Assembly (NCBI RefSeq): GCF_900157365.1
Contig: NZ_FUEZ01000004.1
Span: forward strand, 2,653,066-2,717,065
Direction of reading: 5' to 3'
DNA from: Mycobacterium numidiamassiliense
GTDB taxonomy: Bacteria; Actinomycetota; Actinomycetes; Mycobacteriales; Mycobacteriaceae
DNA: 64,000 nucleotides
Shown here: piece by piece, positions 32,106-40,211 of the stretch
Layout: each line of letters starts with the position of its first letter
Position numbering within the stretch: position 1 is the stretch's first letter
Notes under the pieces: model-generated
The model's input: the letters and a program-made list of their open reading frames with translations, nothing else
Told to the model about the DNA's origin: nothing
Databases searched by the model: none
Position numbers and translations under genes: made by a program

Positions 32106-32861
32106 TTACTGTTTGTCGACCTTGCCGGCGATCTGGTTGGCGATGGTGACGGCCGCGTTTCCTGGGTCTTTGCTGCACGCCGCGGTATCGATCACGACGT
32201 TGTTGCGCACCGTCAGCGCGCGCTGACAGCTCTGCGAGACGCTCTGGCCGTTCTTAGACGCCGTCACGTTGGCGGTGGCGGTCAGAACCCCGTTGGTATT
32301 GGTAACCGCCCCCGTCTTCCATTGGATATCCGGAGTATCCGCATCGCCTGTTGCGGTGTCCTGGCGGTTGGCGCAGGCGGCCCACTTCTGGGTGGAGGCA
32401 GTGAAGAAGGCGTTCGCCTGGTCGGCGGAAGGGAACAACACCACAAATTGGTCGGCGTTGGGTGGGGGATCGTTTGACCCCGACGGCGGTGTCATCAGGT
32501 CTTGTTCGCCGTGCACCGCCGTGTTGCCGCTGTCGGCGTACACGGGCACCAAGCCGGCGTCGGTGGCGTAGAGACATTCCGCGGGAAACTTGTACCCCTT
32601 GGGGAAGTTGCCCGCGGTCTGGTCTGGTAGCAACGCGTCCAACGTTTTGTCCGCCTTGGATCCCGAAATGCCCAGCGCGCTGTCGATGTCGGCCGGGCTG
32701 ACCATGAGGTTCGCCAGCGCGGACTGTGCCACGGTTGGCTTCGTCGCCGTCGAAGCGTTCGTCGCTGTCGACGACGAGGGGCTGCTCTGGTTGCTGCCGC
32801 CACAGGAAACGACCAACATTCCGGCGGCGGCGACGGCGATCGCGGCTGATAGCTGTCGCAT
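32106..32861 (-). CDS. PknH-sensor-domain-like lipoprotein (copy 1)
   Basis: 251 residues from ATG 32861 (AGGAAGG ten bases upstream). The signal MRQLSAAIAVAAAGMLVVSC carries lipobox VVSC, followed by a Ser/Thr linker and an extracytoplasmic domain like the sensor domain of PknH and the LppH/LpqQ lipoproteins. It includes VSPADIDSALG, FPAECLYATDA, VVLFPSADQANAFFTAS and the paired cysteines in CANRQDT and SQSCQRALTVRNNVVIDTAAC. The protein is about 75-80 percent identical by eye to copy 2 at 33166-33927, so the pair is a recent tandem duplication. The ligand is unknown. Confidence 0.88.
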   Translation of the reverse strand: MRQLSAAIAVAAAGMLVVSCGGSNQSSPSSSTATNASTATKPTVAQSALANLMVSPADIDSALGISGSKADKTLDALLPDQTAGNFPKGYKFPAECLYATDAGLVPVYADSGNTAVHGEQDLMTPPSGSNDPPPNADQFVVLFPSADQANAFFTASTQKWAACANRQDTATGDADTPDIQWKTGAVTNTNGVLTATANVTASKNGQSVSQSCQRALTVRNNVVIDTAACSKDPGNAAVTIANQIAGKVDKQ

Positions 32862-33165
32862 GGTGGGGTGCCTTCCTGCTTGAGTGAGCTCCTCAAGCGT
32901 CCCGCGCACCCGCGCGTCGGCTATTCAGAGGTATGCGGTTGGAGCATACGACAGCGCTGCGCAATCGTGGAAGGGTTCGCTGGGCACGGGCTGCCCGCCA
33001 CGGCGCGAAGGCGGGTGGCGAGCAGCCTGGGCGGTAACGCCACGTGTGTTAGCTATTCGCCAAATCACTTGCCCCAGAGTCGATCTAAGGCCGGCGGACG
33101 CCTCGGTCACCGACACCGGCGACTAATCTTCTGTGCGAGTAGCTACGGGCGAGCGACGGTGACGA
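32862..33165. other. Intergenic spacer with duplicated upstream element
   Basis: 304 bp between the tandem lipoprotein genes, with no gene seen. GTATGC-(7 bp)-GCATAC at 32931-32949 is an inverted repeat within a block that recurs before the second copy (33999-34017, one arm base changed). It lies about 70 bp before each ATG, so the promoter region was duplicated together with the gene. Confidence 0.55.
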
Positions 33166-33927
33166 CTATTGTTTGTCGACTTTGCCGGCGATCTGGTTGG
33201 CGATGGTGACGGCTGCGTTTCCTGCGTCCTTGTTGCACGCCTCGGTGTCGATCACGACGTTGTTGCGGACGGTCAGCGCGCGCTGGCAGCTCTGCGACAT
33301 GGTCTGGTTGTCCTTAGTCGCCGACACGTTCGCGGTGACGCTCAGAACTCCATTGGAGTTGGACACCGCCCCTACCTTCCAGGTAATCGCCGGAGTGTCC
33401 CCGTCAGCGGGACTGGTGTCCTGGCGGTTGGCGCAGGCGGGCCACTTCTGGGTGGAGCTGGTGAAGAAGGCGTTCGCCTGGTCGGCGGAAGGGAACAGCA
33501 CGACAAACTGGTCGGCGTCGGGTGGGGGATCGTTTGACCCCGGGGGGGCCGGCGCCACGTCGTGTTCGCCGTGCACCGCTGTGTTACCGCTGTTGGCGTA
33601 GACGGGCACCAAGGCAGCGTCGGTGGCGTACACGCATTCGTCAGGGAACTTGTATGACTTGGGGAAATTGCTGGCGGTTTGGTCTGGTTGGAGCGCGTCG
33701 ACCGTTTTGTCCGTCTTGGTTCCCGTGACGCCCAGCGCGGCGTCGATGTCGGCCGGGGTAACCAAGAGATTCGCCAGCGCGGCCTGTGCCAGGGGTGGCT
33801 TCGACGCGGTCGTGGTCGTTGTTGCGGACGACGACGAAGAAGAGGGGCTGCTTTGGTTGCTGCCGCCACAGGAAACGACCAACATTCCGGCGGCGGCGAC
33901 GGCGATTGCGGCTGATAGCTGGCGCAT
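33166..33927 (-). CDS. PknH-sensor-domain-like lipoprotein (copy 2)
   Basis: 253 residues, the upstream member of the tandem pair. The first 30 residues (signal, lipobox VVSC and the GGSNQSSPSSS start of the linker) are identical to copy 1, as are the last ~25 residues. Divergence concentrates in the linker (Thr/Ser run) and around TPADIDAALGVTGTKTDKT. The four domain cysteines are conserved, consistent with two disulfides. It is probably transcribed from its own promoter, since the block with GTTTGC and GCATAC lies upstream at 33999-34017 and DoxX precedes it on the same strand at 189 bp. Confidence 0.88.
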   Translation of the reverse strand: MRQLSAAIAVAAAGMLVVSCGGSNQSSPSSSSSSATTTTTASKPPLAQAALANLLVTPADIDAALGVTGTKTDKTVDALQPDQTASNFPKSYKFPDECVYATDAALVPVYANSGNTAVHGEHDVAPAPPGSNDPPPDADQFVVLFPSADQANAFFTSSTQKWPACANRQDTSPADGDTPAITWKVGAVSNSNGVLSVTANVSATKDNQTMSQSCQRALTVRNNVVIDTEACNKDAGNAAVTIANQIAGKVDKQ

Positions 33928-34116
33928 ACGTTTGAGTGCCTTTCCTGCTGAAGTGAGCCCCCAAGCGCTCAGCGCTCCCGCGCGTCGGCCGTGCAGAGGT
34001 TTGCGGATGGAGCATACGACAGGACCGCACGTCGCGGAAGGGCGCGCGGCGGCTCCTGAGTGTCAACGCGCCAAATCGGTTGTTCAAGAGTCGATCTGGT
34101 GTACTGAAGAACGTGT

Positions 34117-34506
34117 TTAGCTGTTGCGCCTGATTTTCAGCGCAGTGGTGATCATGGGGATCTGCAGCGGTAGCCGGGCCAGGGCCACGATGCGCATCGG
34201 CCACGGTTTTCCCCACCACAACCGGCACATGTTCACGTTGGCCGGGAAGACTCCGACGAAGAGCGCGACGGCCGCCAGCGCGGCCGATCGACGGGTGGAA
34301 CGTGGCACCAGCAGCGCGCCGGTTCCTATCTCGACGACCCCCGAGGCGTAGGTGTAGAAGCGCGAGGATCCGGGAAGCTCCGCCGGCACGATGTCGTCGA
34401 ACGGCTTGGGCGCCAGGAAATGGAGGGTGCCGATGCCGATCAGCATCGCCGCGACTCGGTAAGCGGTTGTTTGGGCGTCGCGCTGAGCTAGGGGGGTGAT
34501 GGTCAT
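34117..34506 (-). CDS. DoxX-like membrane protein
   Basis: 129 residues with four hydrophobic helices: VAAMLIGIGTLHFLAP, FYTYASGVVEIGTGALLV, SAALAAVALFVGVFPANVNM and the amphipathic ALARLPLQIPMITTALKI. This is the DoxX/DUF4267-like layout with HFLAPKPFDDIVP. ATG 34506 is preferred to the GTG at 34530, because the latter abuts a 21-bp hairpin (34532-34577) that would sequester its ribosome site. Members associate with thiol redox enzymes in mycobacteria; no partner lies adjacent here. Confidence 0.78.
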   Translation of the reverse strand: MTITPLAQRDAQTTAYRVAAMLIGIGTLHFLAPKPFDDIVPAELPGSSRFYTYASGVVEIGTGALLVPRSTRRSAALAAVALFVGVFPANVNMCRLWWGKPWPMRIVALARLPLQIPMITTALKIRRNS

Positions 34507-34531
34507 GGGCCCATTGTGTCCCGTGCTCACC

Positions 34532-34577
34532 TGGCCTAGCGAAGGGGAGCGTCGGAACGCTCCCCTTCGCTAGGCCA
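34532..34577 (-). terminator. 21-bp perfect hairpin terminator after the bicupin gene
   Basis: Perfect 21-bp arms (34532-34552 and 34557-34577, beginning TGGCCTAGCGAAGGGG) separated by CGGA. It starts 14 bp after the bicupin stop at 34591 and just precedes DoxX. There is no U tract. Confidence 0.8.
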
Positions 34578-34590
34578 GTCCCTGGGTTGG

Positions 34591-35649
34591 TCAGCGTTCC
34601 CCGACGGCGTGGGCGTCGAGTGGGTTGCGCCGGTTGACGATTAGCGGATCGGCTTTGGTGAACGGGAAGTCGGGCAAGTCGTCGATGTGGGTGTCGAACG
34701 TGGCCGAGAGCACTTTGCGTGAATAGGCGCTGATTGACGTCCGATACCCGATGTCGGCGGGCGTGGGCTGGTCGAAGAAGATGCAGAAGTGCATCTCCGG
34801 GGCATCGAACACCTCAATGTGGTGCGGGTAGGCGCGGGGGATGAAGTACACATCGCCGTGTCGCAGGTACCAGGTGTCCAGCTCGCCGCCGGGATTCATC
34901 ACCGTCATGCGGGCCGCGCCCTTGTTGACGTAGCCCATCTCTGCGGTGATCGGGTGCCAGTGTGGCTCGCGCATACCGTCCTCGCGGATGCGCAACGAGT
35001 ACATCGACAAGTCCTTGAGCGCGGGCCAATATTGCACGCGCGCGGTCCTGGCCGAGCCGACCGCACTGGTCACCGGTGGTGTCATCGCTTCGACTGAGAA
35101 CTTGTGTGGGTCGTCGAAGTAGGCGGTCGCGGGCACCTCGGGGTCACCGTCGCGGGCGGCCAGCGCGTGGTCGGCGGTGCTTCGGCGGATTGCCGCGAAG
35201 TCCGAGGCCGGCAGGTCGTAAGTGTTGCCCAGCACGGCATCGGTCATGGCTCCGAAAGCCGCACCCAGGCCGAAGTCCTCGGGACGTTCACTGCGGAAGG
35301 TGATGACGAATTCGGCCGTATCAGTGCCGATGTTTTCGATGTGGTGCAGCGACCCCGAGTCGATGTGGAACATGTCGCCTGCACGCACGACGAACGACGC
35401 GAACCGGCTGCCCGTGTCGAGCACCGAGACCAGGGCGGTGCCCGAGACGCAATAGGTCAGTTCGTTCGCATTGGCGTGCCAATGCGGGGTCCGCATGGCG
35501 CCCGGGTTGATCAGCAGCCGCTTGATCGACAGGCCGTTCAGAATGGGAAAGTTGTCGGCCGTCAGGCGCCGGATGGAACCGAGGTCGGACTCTTCGACGA
35601 TTTCGCCCCCTGTTAGCGATGCGACGTGTTTGCTCCTCTGCGTTACCAT
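34591..35649 (-). CDS. Bicupin (oxalate decarboxylase-like) protein
   Basis: 352 residues with two cupin barrels. The first has the metal motif HWHANANELTYCVSG and a later GSLHHIENIG; the second has HWHPITAEMGYVNKG and PRAYPHHIEVF. Each supplies the His-His-Glu-His ligand set for Mn/Fe, as in oxalate decarboxylase. ATG 35649 follows AGGAGG by five bases; the frame extends to 35745 but without a site. The lid segment that distinguishes decarboxylase from oxidase could not be identified, so the substrate stays open. It is an isolated gene closed by a strong hairpin. Confidence 0.85.
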   Translation of the reverse strand: MVTQRSKHVASLTGGEIVEESDLGSIRRLTADNFPILNGLSIKRLLINPGAMRTPHWHANANELTYCVSGTALVSVLDTGSRFASFVVRAGDMFHIDSGSLHHIENIGTDTAEFVITFRSERPEDFGLGAAFGAMTDAVLGNTYDLPASDFAAIRRSTADHALAARDGDPEVPATAYFDDPHKFSVEAMTPPVTSAVGSARTARVQYWPALKDLSMYSLRIREDGMREPHWHPITAEMGYVNKGAARMTVMNPGGELDTWYLRHGDVYFIPRAYPHHIEVFDAPEMHFCIFFDQPTPADIGYRTSISAYSRKVLSATFDTHIDDLPDFPFTKADPLIVNRRNPLDAHAVGER

Positions 35650-35784
35650 TTCGCCTCCTATTGGTGTGCTGACTCCACGATCCCGCCGCAGTTCGCGGTA
35701 TGTCCAACACCGCTTTTCGATGTGTTGATCACCGTTGGTTATCAAGTGTGATTGGCCGCCGAACGTGCGGCCCGCTTCAAGAAG

Positions 35785-36915
35785 CTAGGCGCGGTCGGCG
35801 TCGGTAAAGCGGATGATGCCGCGGATGTTGCGGCCCTCGAGCATGTCGCGATAGCCGTCGTTGATCTGCTCGAGCGAATACTCCCGAGTCACCATGTCAT
35901 CGAGGTTGATTTGGCCCAGCTTGTACAACTCGAGAATCGCAGGGATGTCGTATTGCGGGTTGCCGCCACCAAATATGCTGCCCTGCAAGCTCTTCTGCAG
36001 CAGTGACAGCCCAGCGAGGTTGAGAGTGCATTCGTTGGACATGACGCTGGCCATGCCGGTGAGGACGCAGACACCGCCCTTGGCAGTCAGCCCCATCCAC
36101 GACTCGACGTCCTTGCCCTCGACGTGGCCGACGGTGACGATGACCTTCTGGCACATGAGGCCTCGTGTCGCCTCGGCGATGCGGGCCGCCGCTCCTGCAA
36201 CGTCGGCGAAGGCCTCCGTCGCACCGAACTTGAGTGCCTGCTCCTGTTTCCATTCGTAGGGGTCGACGGCGAATACGCGTCGCGCACCGGCGATGCGAGC
36301 GCCCTGCAGGGCGGCGACTCCGACGCCGCCGATCCCGACGACCGCCACGTCATCGCCCGGTGCTACTGCCGCGCTGCGCACGGCCGAGCCATATCCGGTC
36401 GTTACGCCGCACCCCACCAGGCACGCGACATCGAAGGGAATCGTCGGGTCGATCTTGACCACCGACGTGTGGTGCACCACCACGTATGGCGCGAAGGTGC
36501 CCAGCAGCGACATCGGGATGACGTCGCGGCCCTGCGTCGTCACGCGGAACGACCCGTCCGACACCGATTGGCCCGACAGCAGGCCCATGCCCAGGTCGCA
36601 GAGGTTGCGCAAACCGGTCTGGCACGGCGTGCACGTGCCGCAGGACGGGATGAACGACATGACCACGTGGTCGCCGACGGCCAGGTGCTCCACCCCCTCG
36701 CCGACCTCGGTGACGATCCCGGCGCCCTCATGACCACCAAGCACGGGATAGCTCGGGATCGGGAAATCGCCGGTCATCAGATGATGGTCGGAGTGGCACA
36801 AGCCGGCCGTCTCCAATTGGACGGTCACCTCACCATGGCGGGGATCGCCGATCTCGATCTCCTCGACCGACCAGGGCTCGTTCAATTCCCAGACCAGGGC
36901 ACCTTTGGTCTTCAA
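35785..36915 (-). CDS. NDMA-dependent, mycofactocin-type zinc alcohol dehydrogenase
   Basis: 376 residues, medium-chain dehydrogenase family. Catalytic zinc ligands: Cys in GLCHSDHH, GHEGAG, and a later Cys in CLVGCGVTTGYGSAV. The structural zinc loop is CGTCTPCQTGLRNLC. NAD motif: VVGIGGVGVAALQGARIAGA. The start is TTG 36915, giving LKTKGALVWELN as in the family, with GGAGG seven bases before it. This branch (relatives of Rv3086/Rv0761c) holds NAD tightly and is re-oxidised through mycofactocin or the dye NDMA. It is divergent from a thiolase, which suggests alcohol or hydroxyacyl catabolism. Confidence 0.88.
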   Translation of the reverse strand: MKTKGALVWELNEPWSVEEIEIGDPRHGEVTVQLETAGLCHSDHHLMTGDFPIPSYPVLGGHEGAGIVTEVGEGVEHLAVGDHVVMSFIPSCGTCTPCQTGLRNLCDLGMGLLSGQSVSDGSFRVTTQGRDVIPMSLLGTFAPYVVVHHTSVVKIDPTIPFDVACLVGCGVTTGYGSAVRSAAVAPGDDVAVVGIGGVGVAALQGARIAGARRVFAVDPYEWKQEQALKFGATEAFADVAGAAARIAEATRGLMCQKVIVTVGHVEGKDVESWMGLTAKGGVCVLTGMASVMSNECTLNLAGLSLLQKSLQGSIFGGGNPQYDIPAILELYKLGQINLDDMVTREYSLEQINDGYRDMLEGRNIRGIIRFTDADRA

Positions 36916-37002
36916 CGGGTGGCCTCCATATTTACCCAAACCGCTTAATTGTTAGCGCCGTCACAGACCCCGGCCTACCGAATTTAGACCATTACTATTG
37001 CC

Positions 37003-37022
37003 TATACAGTATTTGATACGAT
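37003..37022 (+). promoter_or_regulatory. Candidate promoter elements between ADH and thiolase
   Basis: TATACA (37003-37008) and TACGAT (37017-37022) are -10-like; ATACAGTAT (9 bp) is a perfect small palindrome between them. Which is used, and in which direction, is not decidable from sequence. Confidence 0.35.
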
Positions 37023-37062
37023 TCGCGGCGTCTGTCGCCCAGTGCAACGAGGTTGAAAACTA

Positions 37063-38238
37063 ATGGGAACACCCGTCATTGTCGGAGCTGCCCGGACGGC
37101 CATCGGCCGTTCCTTCAAGGGGACGCTCGTCAACACCCCGCCGGAGACGCTGATCACCGCGGTGCTCCCGGAGGTGGTACGCCGCTCGGGTGTCGACCCG
37201 TCGGACATCGACGACATCATCTTCGCCGAATCGCATTACGGCGGCGGTGATTTGGCGCGGTATGCGGCCACCGCGACCGGCCTGGACCACGTCCCGGGTC
37301 AGTCGGTCAACCGGCACTGTGCGGGTAGCCTCACCGCCATCGGCAACGCCGCGGCGCAGATCGGCTCCGGTATGGAGCGTGTCCTCATTGCGGGTGGCGT
37401 GCAATCGCTGTCCATGACGCCGCTGACCAACTGGCGCATCCCCGGTCCCGAGCTGAAGTTCGAAGAGCGCTGGATGCCGCCGACCCACGTCGAGACCCCG
37501 GATGCGCCCGCCAAGGACATGTCCATCACGGTCGGCTGGAACACCGCGCAGGCGGTTGGCATCAGCCGCGAGGAGATGGACGCGTGGGCGGCCCGGTCAC
37601 ACCAGCGTGCCATCGCGGCCATCGACGCGGGCAAGTTCGTCGACGAGATCCTCCCGCTGAAGATCACCCAGGTCGACGGTTCGGTGGTCGACTTCTCCGT
37701 CGATGAGTTCCCCCGCCGCGACACCACGGTCGAGAAGCTCGCCGGCCTCAAGGTGCTGCACCCCGAGATCGAGGGATTCTCGATCACCGCGGGCAACAGC
37801 AGTGGCACCAACGACGCCGCCGCGGGCGTCGCGCTCGTCGACCGCGACTACGCCGCGTCCAACAATCTCAACGTGATGGCCACCGTCAAGGCCTGGGCCG
37901 CGGCCGGTGTGCCGGCCCGCGACTGCGGTCTGGGCGCCCTCGCGGTGATCGAAAAGGTGCTGCAGCGCGCCGGCCTGTCTTTCGGCGACGTGGCGCTGTG
38001 GGAGATCAACGAGGCATTCGCCTCGGTGCCCATCGCGGCGTGCAAGAAGTTCGGCATCGACGAGGAGAAGGTGAACTTCTCCGGGAGTGGCTGCAGCCTG
38101 GGCCACCCGATCGCGGCCTCGGGCGCGCGCATGGTCACCACGCTGGTCTACGAGCTGGCTCGCCGCGGCGGCGGCATCGGCGTCGCGGCCATGTGCGCCG
38201 GCGGTGGCCAGGGCGGCGCGGTCGTCGTCGAGGTCTAA
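37063..38238 (+). CDS. Thiolase (acetyl-CoA C-acyltransferase family)
   Basis: 391 residues with the complete thiolase active site: nucleophilic Cys in VNRHCAGSLT (about residue 88), NEAFASVPIA, His in GCSLGHPIAASG, and the second Cys in MCAGGGQGGA. It cleaves 3-ketoacyl-CoA or condenses acetyl-CoA in the cytosol. GAGGT lies nine bases before ATG 37063. The covering loop (IPGPELKFEERWMPPTHVE) is longer than in acetoacetyl-CoA thiolase, suggesting an atypical acyl chain. It is divergent from the NDMA-type alcohol dehydrogenase and convergent with a membrane-anchored hypothetical protein. Confidence 0.93.
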   Translation: MGTPVIVGAARTAIGRSFKGTLVNTPPETLITAVLPEVVRRSGVDPSDIDDIIFAESHYGGGDLARYAATATGLDHVPGQSVNRHCAGSLTAIGNAAAQIGSGMERVLIAGGVQSLSMTPLTNWRIPGPELKFEERWMPPTHVETPDAPAKDMSITVGWNTAQAVGISREEMDAWAARSHQRAIAAIDAGKFVDEILPLKITQVDGSVVDFSVDEFPRRDTTVEKLAGLKVLHPEIEGFSITAGNSSGTNDAAAGVALVDRDYAASNNLNVMATVKAWAAAGVPARDCGLGALAVIEKVLQRAGLSFGDVALWEINEAFASVPIAACKKFGIDEEKVNFSGSGCSLGHPIAASGARMVTTLVYELARRGGGIGVAAMCAGGGQGGAVVVEV

Positions 38239-38248
38239 CCGCCCACGG

Positions 38249-38872
38249 CTAGTTGCAAAAGGTGTAGCCGATGAACTCGGTCTCGCCGGTGTTGCTCGGT
38301 GAATAGTCGACGTAGTGCACCGCCGGCATCCCGCTGAACTGGGTGTCCATCTTCTGCGCGGTCGGTGGCGGGGGGCCTTGCGGGAAAGCCAAGATCATGT
38401 CGTTGAAGATCTTGAGGCCGACCTGGCAGATGGCGTCGCGGCGCGCGGGCTGCGGATTCCATGCGTGAACGACGACCGGCTTGGTGATTTGATATCCGGT
38501 CGCACAGTTCGGATCGCACATCTTGAAGACCGCGGTACCGGTCCCGTCGGCGCCCTGCGGCCCCCACGTCGTCCATGACATGTCTTGCAGTGCAACGGCA
38601 ACGCTGGCGCATCCCACCACGTTGAGTTTCTTCGGGCGCTCGGTGGGCCGGACCGACGGGTTGTAGCAGCCCGGTATGGCCAGGCTTTCCGGCGGCGCCG
38701 GGGTAGTGGGCTGACCGGAGGTGCTGCTATGCCCCTGCGCCAGCTTTACCGCGACGAAGCCGAGCACGCCGAATAGCACAATGGCCAGGACAAGGCCGAT
38801 CACCGTTAGCTGCCCCCGCGGTGTGTGCCGCAACCGGCCCCAGGACGTGACGTTGCCCCCGCTCACGTTCAC
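38249..38872 (-). CDS. Membrane-anchored hypothetical protein
   Basis: 207 residues from GTG 38872 (a second GTG at 38866 is possible). One transmembrane helix (LTVIGLVLAIVLFGVLGFVAVKLA, residues 22-45) anchors a Pro/Thr linker and an extracytoplasmic domain with several cysteines (PGCYNPS, VVGCASVAV, KMCDPNCATGYQ, AICQVGLKIFND, and the C-terminal TFCN), probably disulfide-bonded. It resembles mycobacterial conserved exported proteins of unknown role. It is divergent from the CysQ-like gene by 93 bp. Confidence 0.78.
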   Translation of the reverse strand: MNVSGGNVTSWGRLRHTPRGQLTVIGLVLAIVLFGVLGFVAVKLAQGHSSTSGQPTTPAPPESLAIPGCYNPSVRPTERPKKLNVVGCASVAVALQDMSWTTWGPQGADGTGTAVFKMCDPNCATGYQITKPVVVHAWNPQPARRDAICQVGLKIFNDMILAFPQGPPPPTAQKMDTQFSGMPAVHYVDYSPSNTGETEFIGYTFCN

Positions 38873-38965
38873 TAGGTTATGGCAGATGCGTCATGGTCGG
38901 CGCCCTGACCGCAAAGTAACGTGTTACGGTAAATTTGGTCAACGCTACCAAGATAGGAGTTCGCG

Positions 38966-39694
38966 ATGAGTGATCACGCGCTGGCCGGGCGGTTGGCGAC
39001 CGAGGCGGGGCAGCTGTTGCTCCAAGTGCGCGAGGAGTTCGCCGACGCCGAGGCCGGCGAGCGAAAAGCGGCTGGAGACAAGCGATCCCACGACTTTCTG
39101 CTGGACGCGCTCACATCTGAGCGCCCTGGGGATGCGGTGCTGTCCGAGGAGGGGGCCGACGACCCGGTGCGACTGCGATCCGAGCGGGTGTGGATCGTCG
39201 ATCCGCTTGACGGCACCCGGGAGTTCTCCGAGCTCGGCCGCGACGACTGGGCGGTACACGTCGCGCTGTGGCAGGCCGGAGAACTGATCGCCGGCGCGGT
39301 AGCCCTACCGGCACAAGGAATTACGCTGGCGACACCACGGGTTGACCCACCACCCGCGGCGCCGCCCAAGCCGCGCATCGTGGTATCGCGGACCAGGCCT
39401 CCGGCTATCGCGCTGGCCGTCCGCGATGCGCTGGACGGCACGTTGGTCGAAATGGGTTCTGCCGGAGCGAAGGTGGCGTCCATCGTCCAGGGGTTGTCCG
39501 ATGTATACGTCCACGCGGGCGGCCAATTCGAGTGGGATTCGGCGGCCCCGGTGGCGGTCGCCCGTGCCGCGGGTCTGCACACTTCACGCATCGACGGGTC
39601 GGACCTGCTTTACAACCAGCCGGATCCGAAGTTGCCAGATCTTGTCGTCTGCCGTCCCGAGCTTGCCGCGGCTGTGCTTGCCGTGACGGGCTGA
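38966..39694 (+). CDS. CysQ-like inositol-monophosphatase-family phosphatase
   Basis: 242 residues. Metal-binding motifs of the Li-sensitive phosphatase family are intact: AVLSEEGAD (Glu), VWIVDPLDGTREFSELGRDDWAVHVAL (DPLDGT motif) and FEWDSAAPVAVARAAG (WDxAAP). By eye it aligns over its whole length with M. tuberculosis CysQ (Rv2131c), which hydrolyses 3'-phosphoadenosine 5'-phosphate and fructose-1,6-bisphosphate, though the N-terminus is shorter. It is a paralogue or diverged orthologue. ATG 38966 follows AGGAG at good spacing. Role in sulfur-assimilation nucleotide turnover is inferred. Confidence 0.85.
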   Translation: MSDHALAGRLATEAGQLLLQVREEFADAEAGERKAAGDKRSHDFLLDALTSERPGDAVLSEEGADDPVRLRSERVWIVDPLDGTREFSELGRDDWAVHVALWQAGELIAGAVALPAQGITLATPRVDPPPAAPPKPRIVVSRTRPPAIALAVRDALDGTLVEMGSAGAKVASIVQGLSDVYVHAGGQFEWDSAAPVAVARAAGLHTSRIDGSDLLYNQPDPKLPDLVVCRPELAAAVLAVTG

Positions 39695-39706
39695 CGCGGC
39701 CCGCCG

Positions 39707-40162
39707 TTATCTGTTCCTGCTTCGCGGTCGACGCCTGCGGCCCTTCGCCTCTTCTGCCCATTCGTGTTCGACGCGGCCGATCTCCAGCGAGAGCAGCGTG
39801 AGAGTCGGATTGTCGCAATGGACTTCGTGAGCACTGCGAAATTTCGCCGCTTCGCCGGTGTTGGGCAGATGCGGGCGTAGGCCTTCGAACCACTCGTCGC
39901 CGACGACGTTGGGCGGGTCGTCACTGCGAGGTCCGCATTCCCACTGCCGGTAGGCGTCTCGCGCCTGCGCGAGGCCGGTCCGCCACCGTTGGATCGCGTC
40001 GCAGCGCTGTGTATGCAGGTGGATCCTCATCTGGTGTTTGTTGTGGGTGTTGCCGACAACCCCCGGGAGCAGATTATCGGCGGCCGACTTCGCAACTCCC
40101 GCGATGCCCACGGCCGACGCGCCCACGACCGTGCCCATCAGGCCCATCGTCATCATGTCCAT
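39707..40162 (-). CDS. Hypothetical protein
   Basis: 151 residues. The Met-rich start MDMMTMGLMGTVVGASAVGIAG is a mildly hydrophobic glycine-containing helix that could insert in a membrane. A charged domain rich in His, Trp and Arg (MRIHLHTQRCDAIQRWRTGL, DEWFEGLRPHLP) follows, ending in a very basic tail GRRRRPRSRNR. No family recognised. There is no clear ribosome site at ATG 40162; ATG 40153 or 40150 are alternatives. It is convergent with the CysQ-like gene and 50 bp behind the aldolase stop, so it is not clearly part of the aromatic cluster. Confidence 0.65.
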   Translation of the reverse strand: MDMMTMGLMGTVVGASAVGIAGVAKSAADNLLPGVVGNTHNKHQMRIHLHTQRCDAIQRWRTGLAQARDAYRQWECGPRSDDPPNVVGDEWFEGLRPHLPNTGEAAKFRSAHEVHCDNPTLTLLSLEIGRVEHEWAEEAKGRRRRPRSRNR

Positions 40163-40211
40163 GCGGTGATCGTTTCACCCGAGGGTGCATGAGCACTAGC
40201 AAAAGCGGTAT

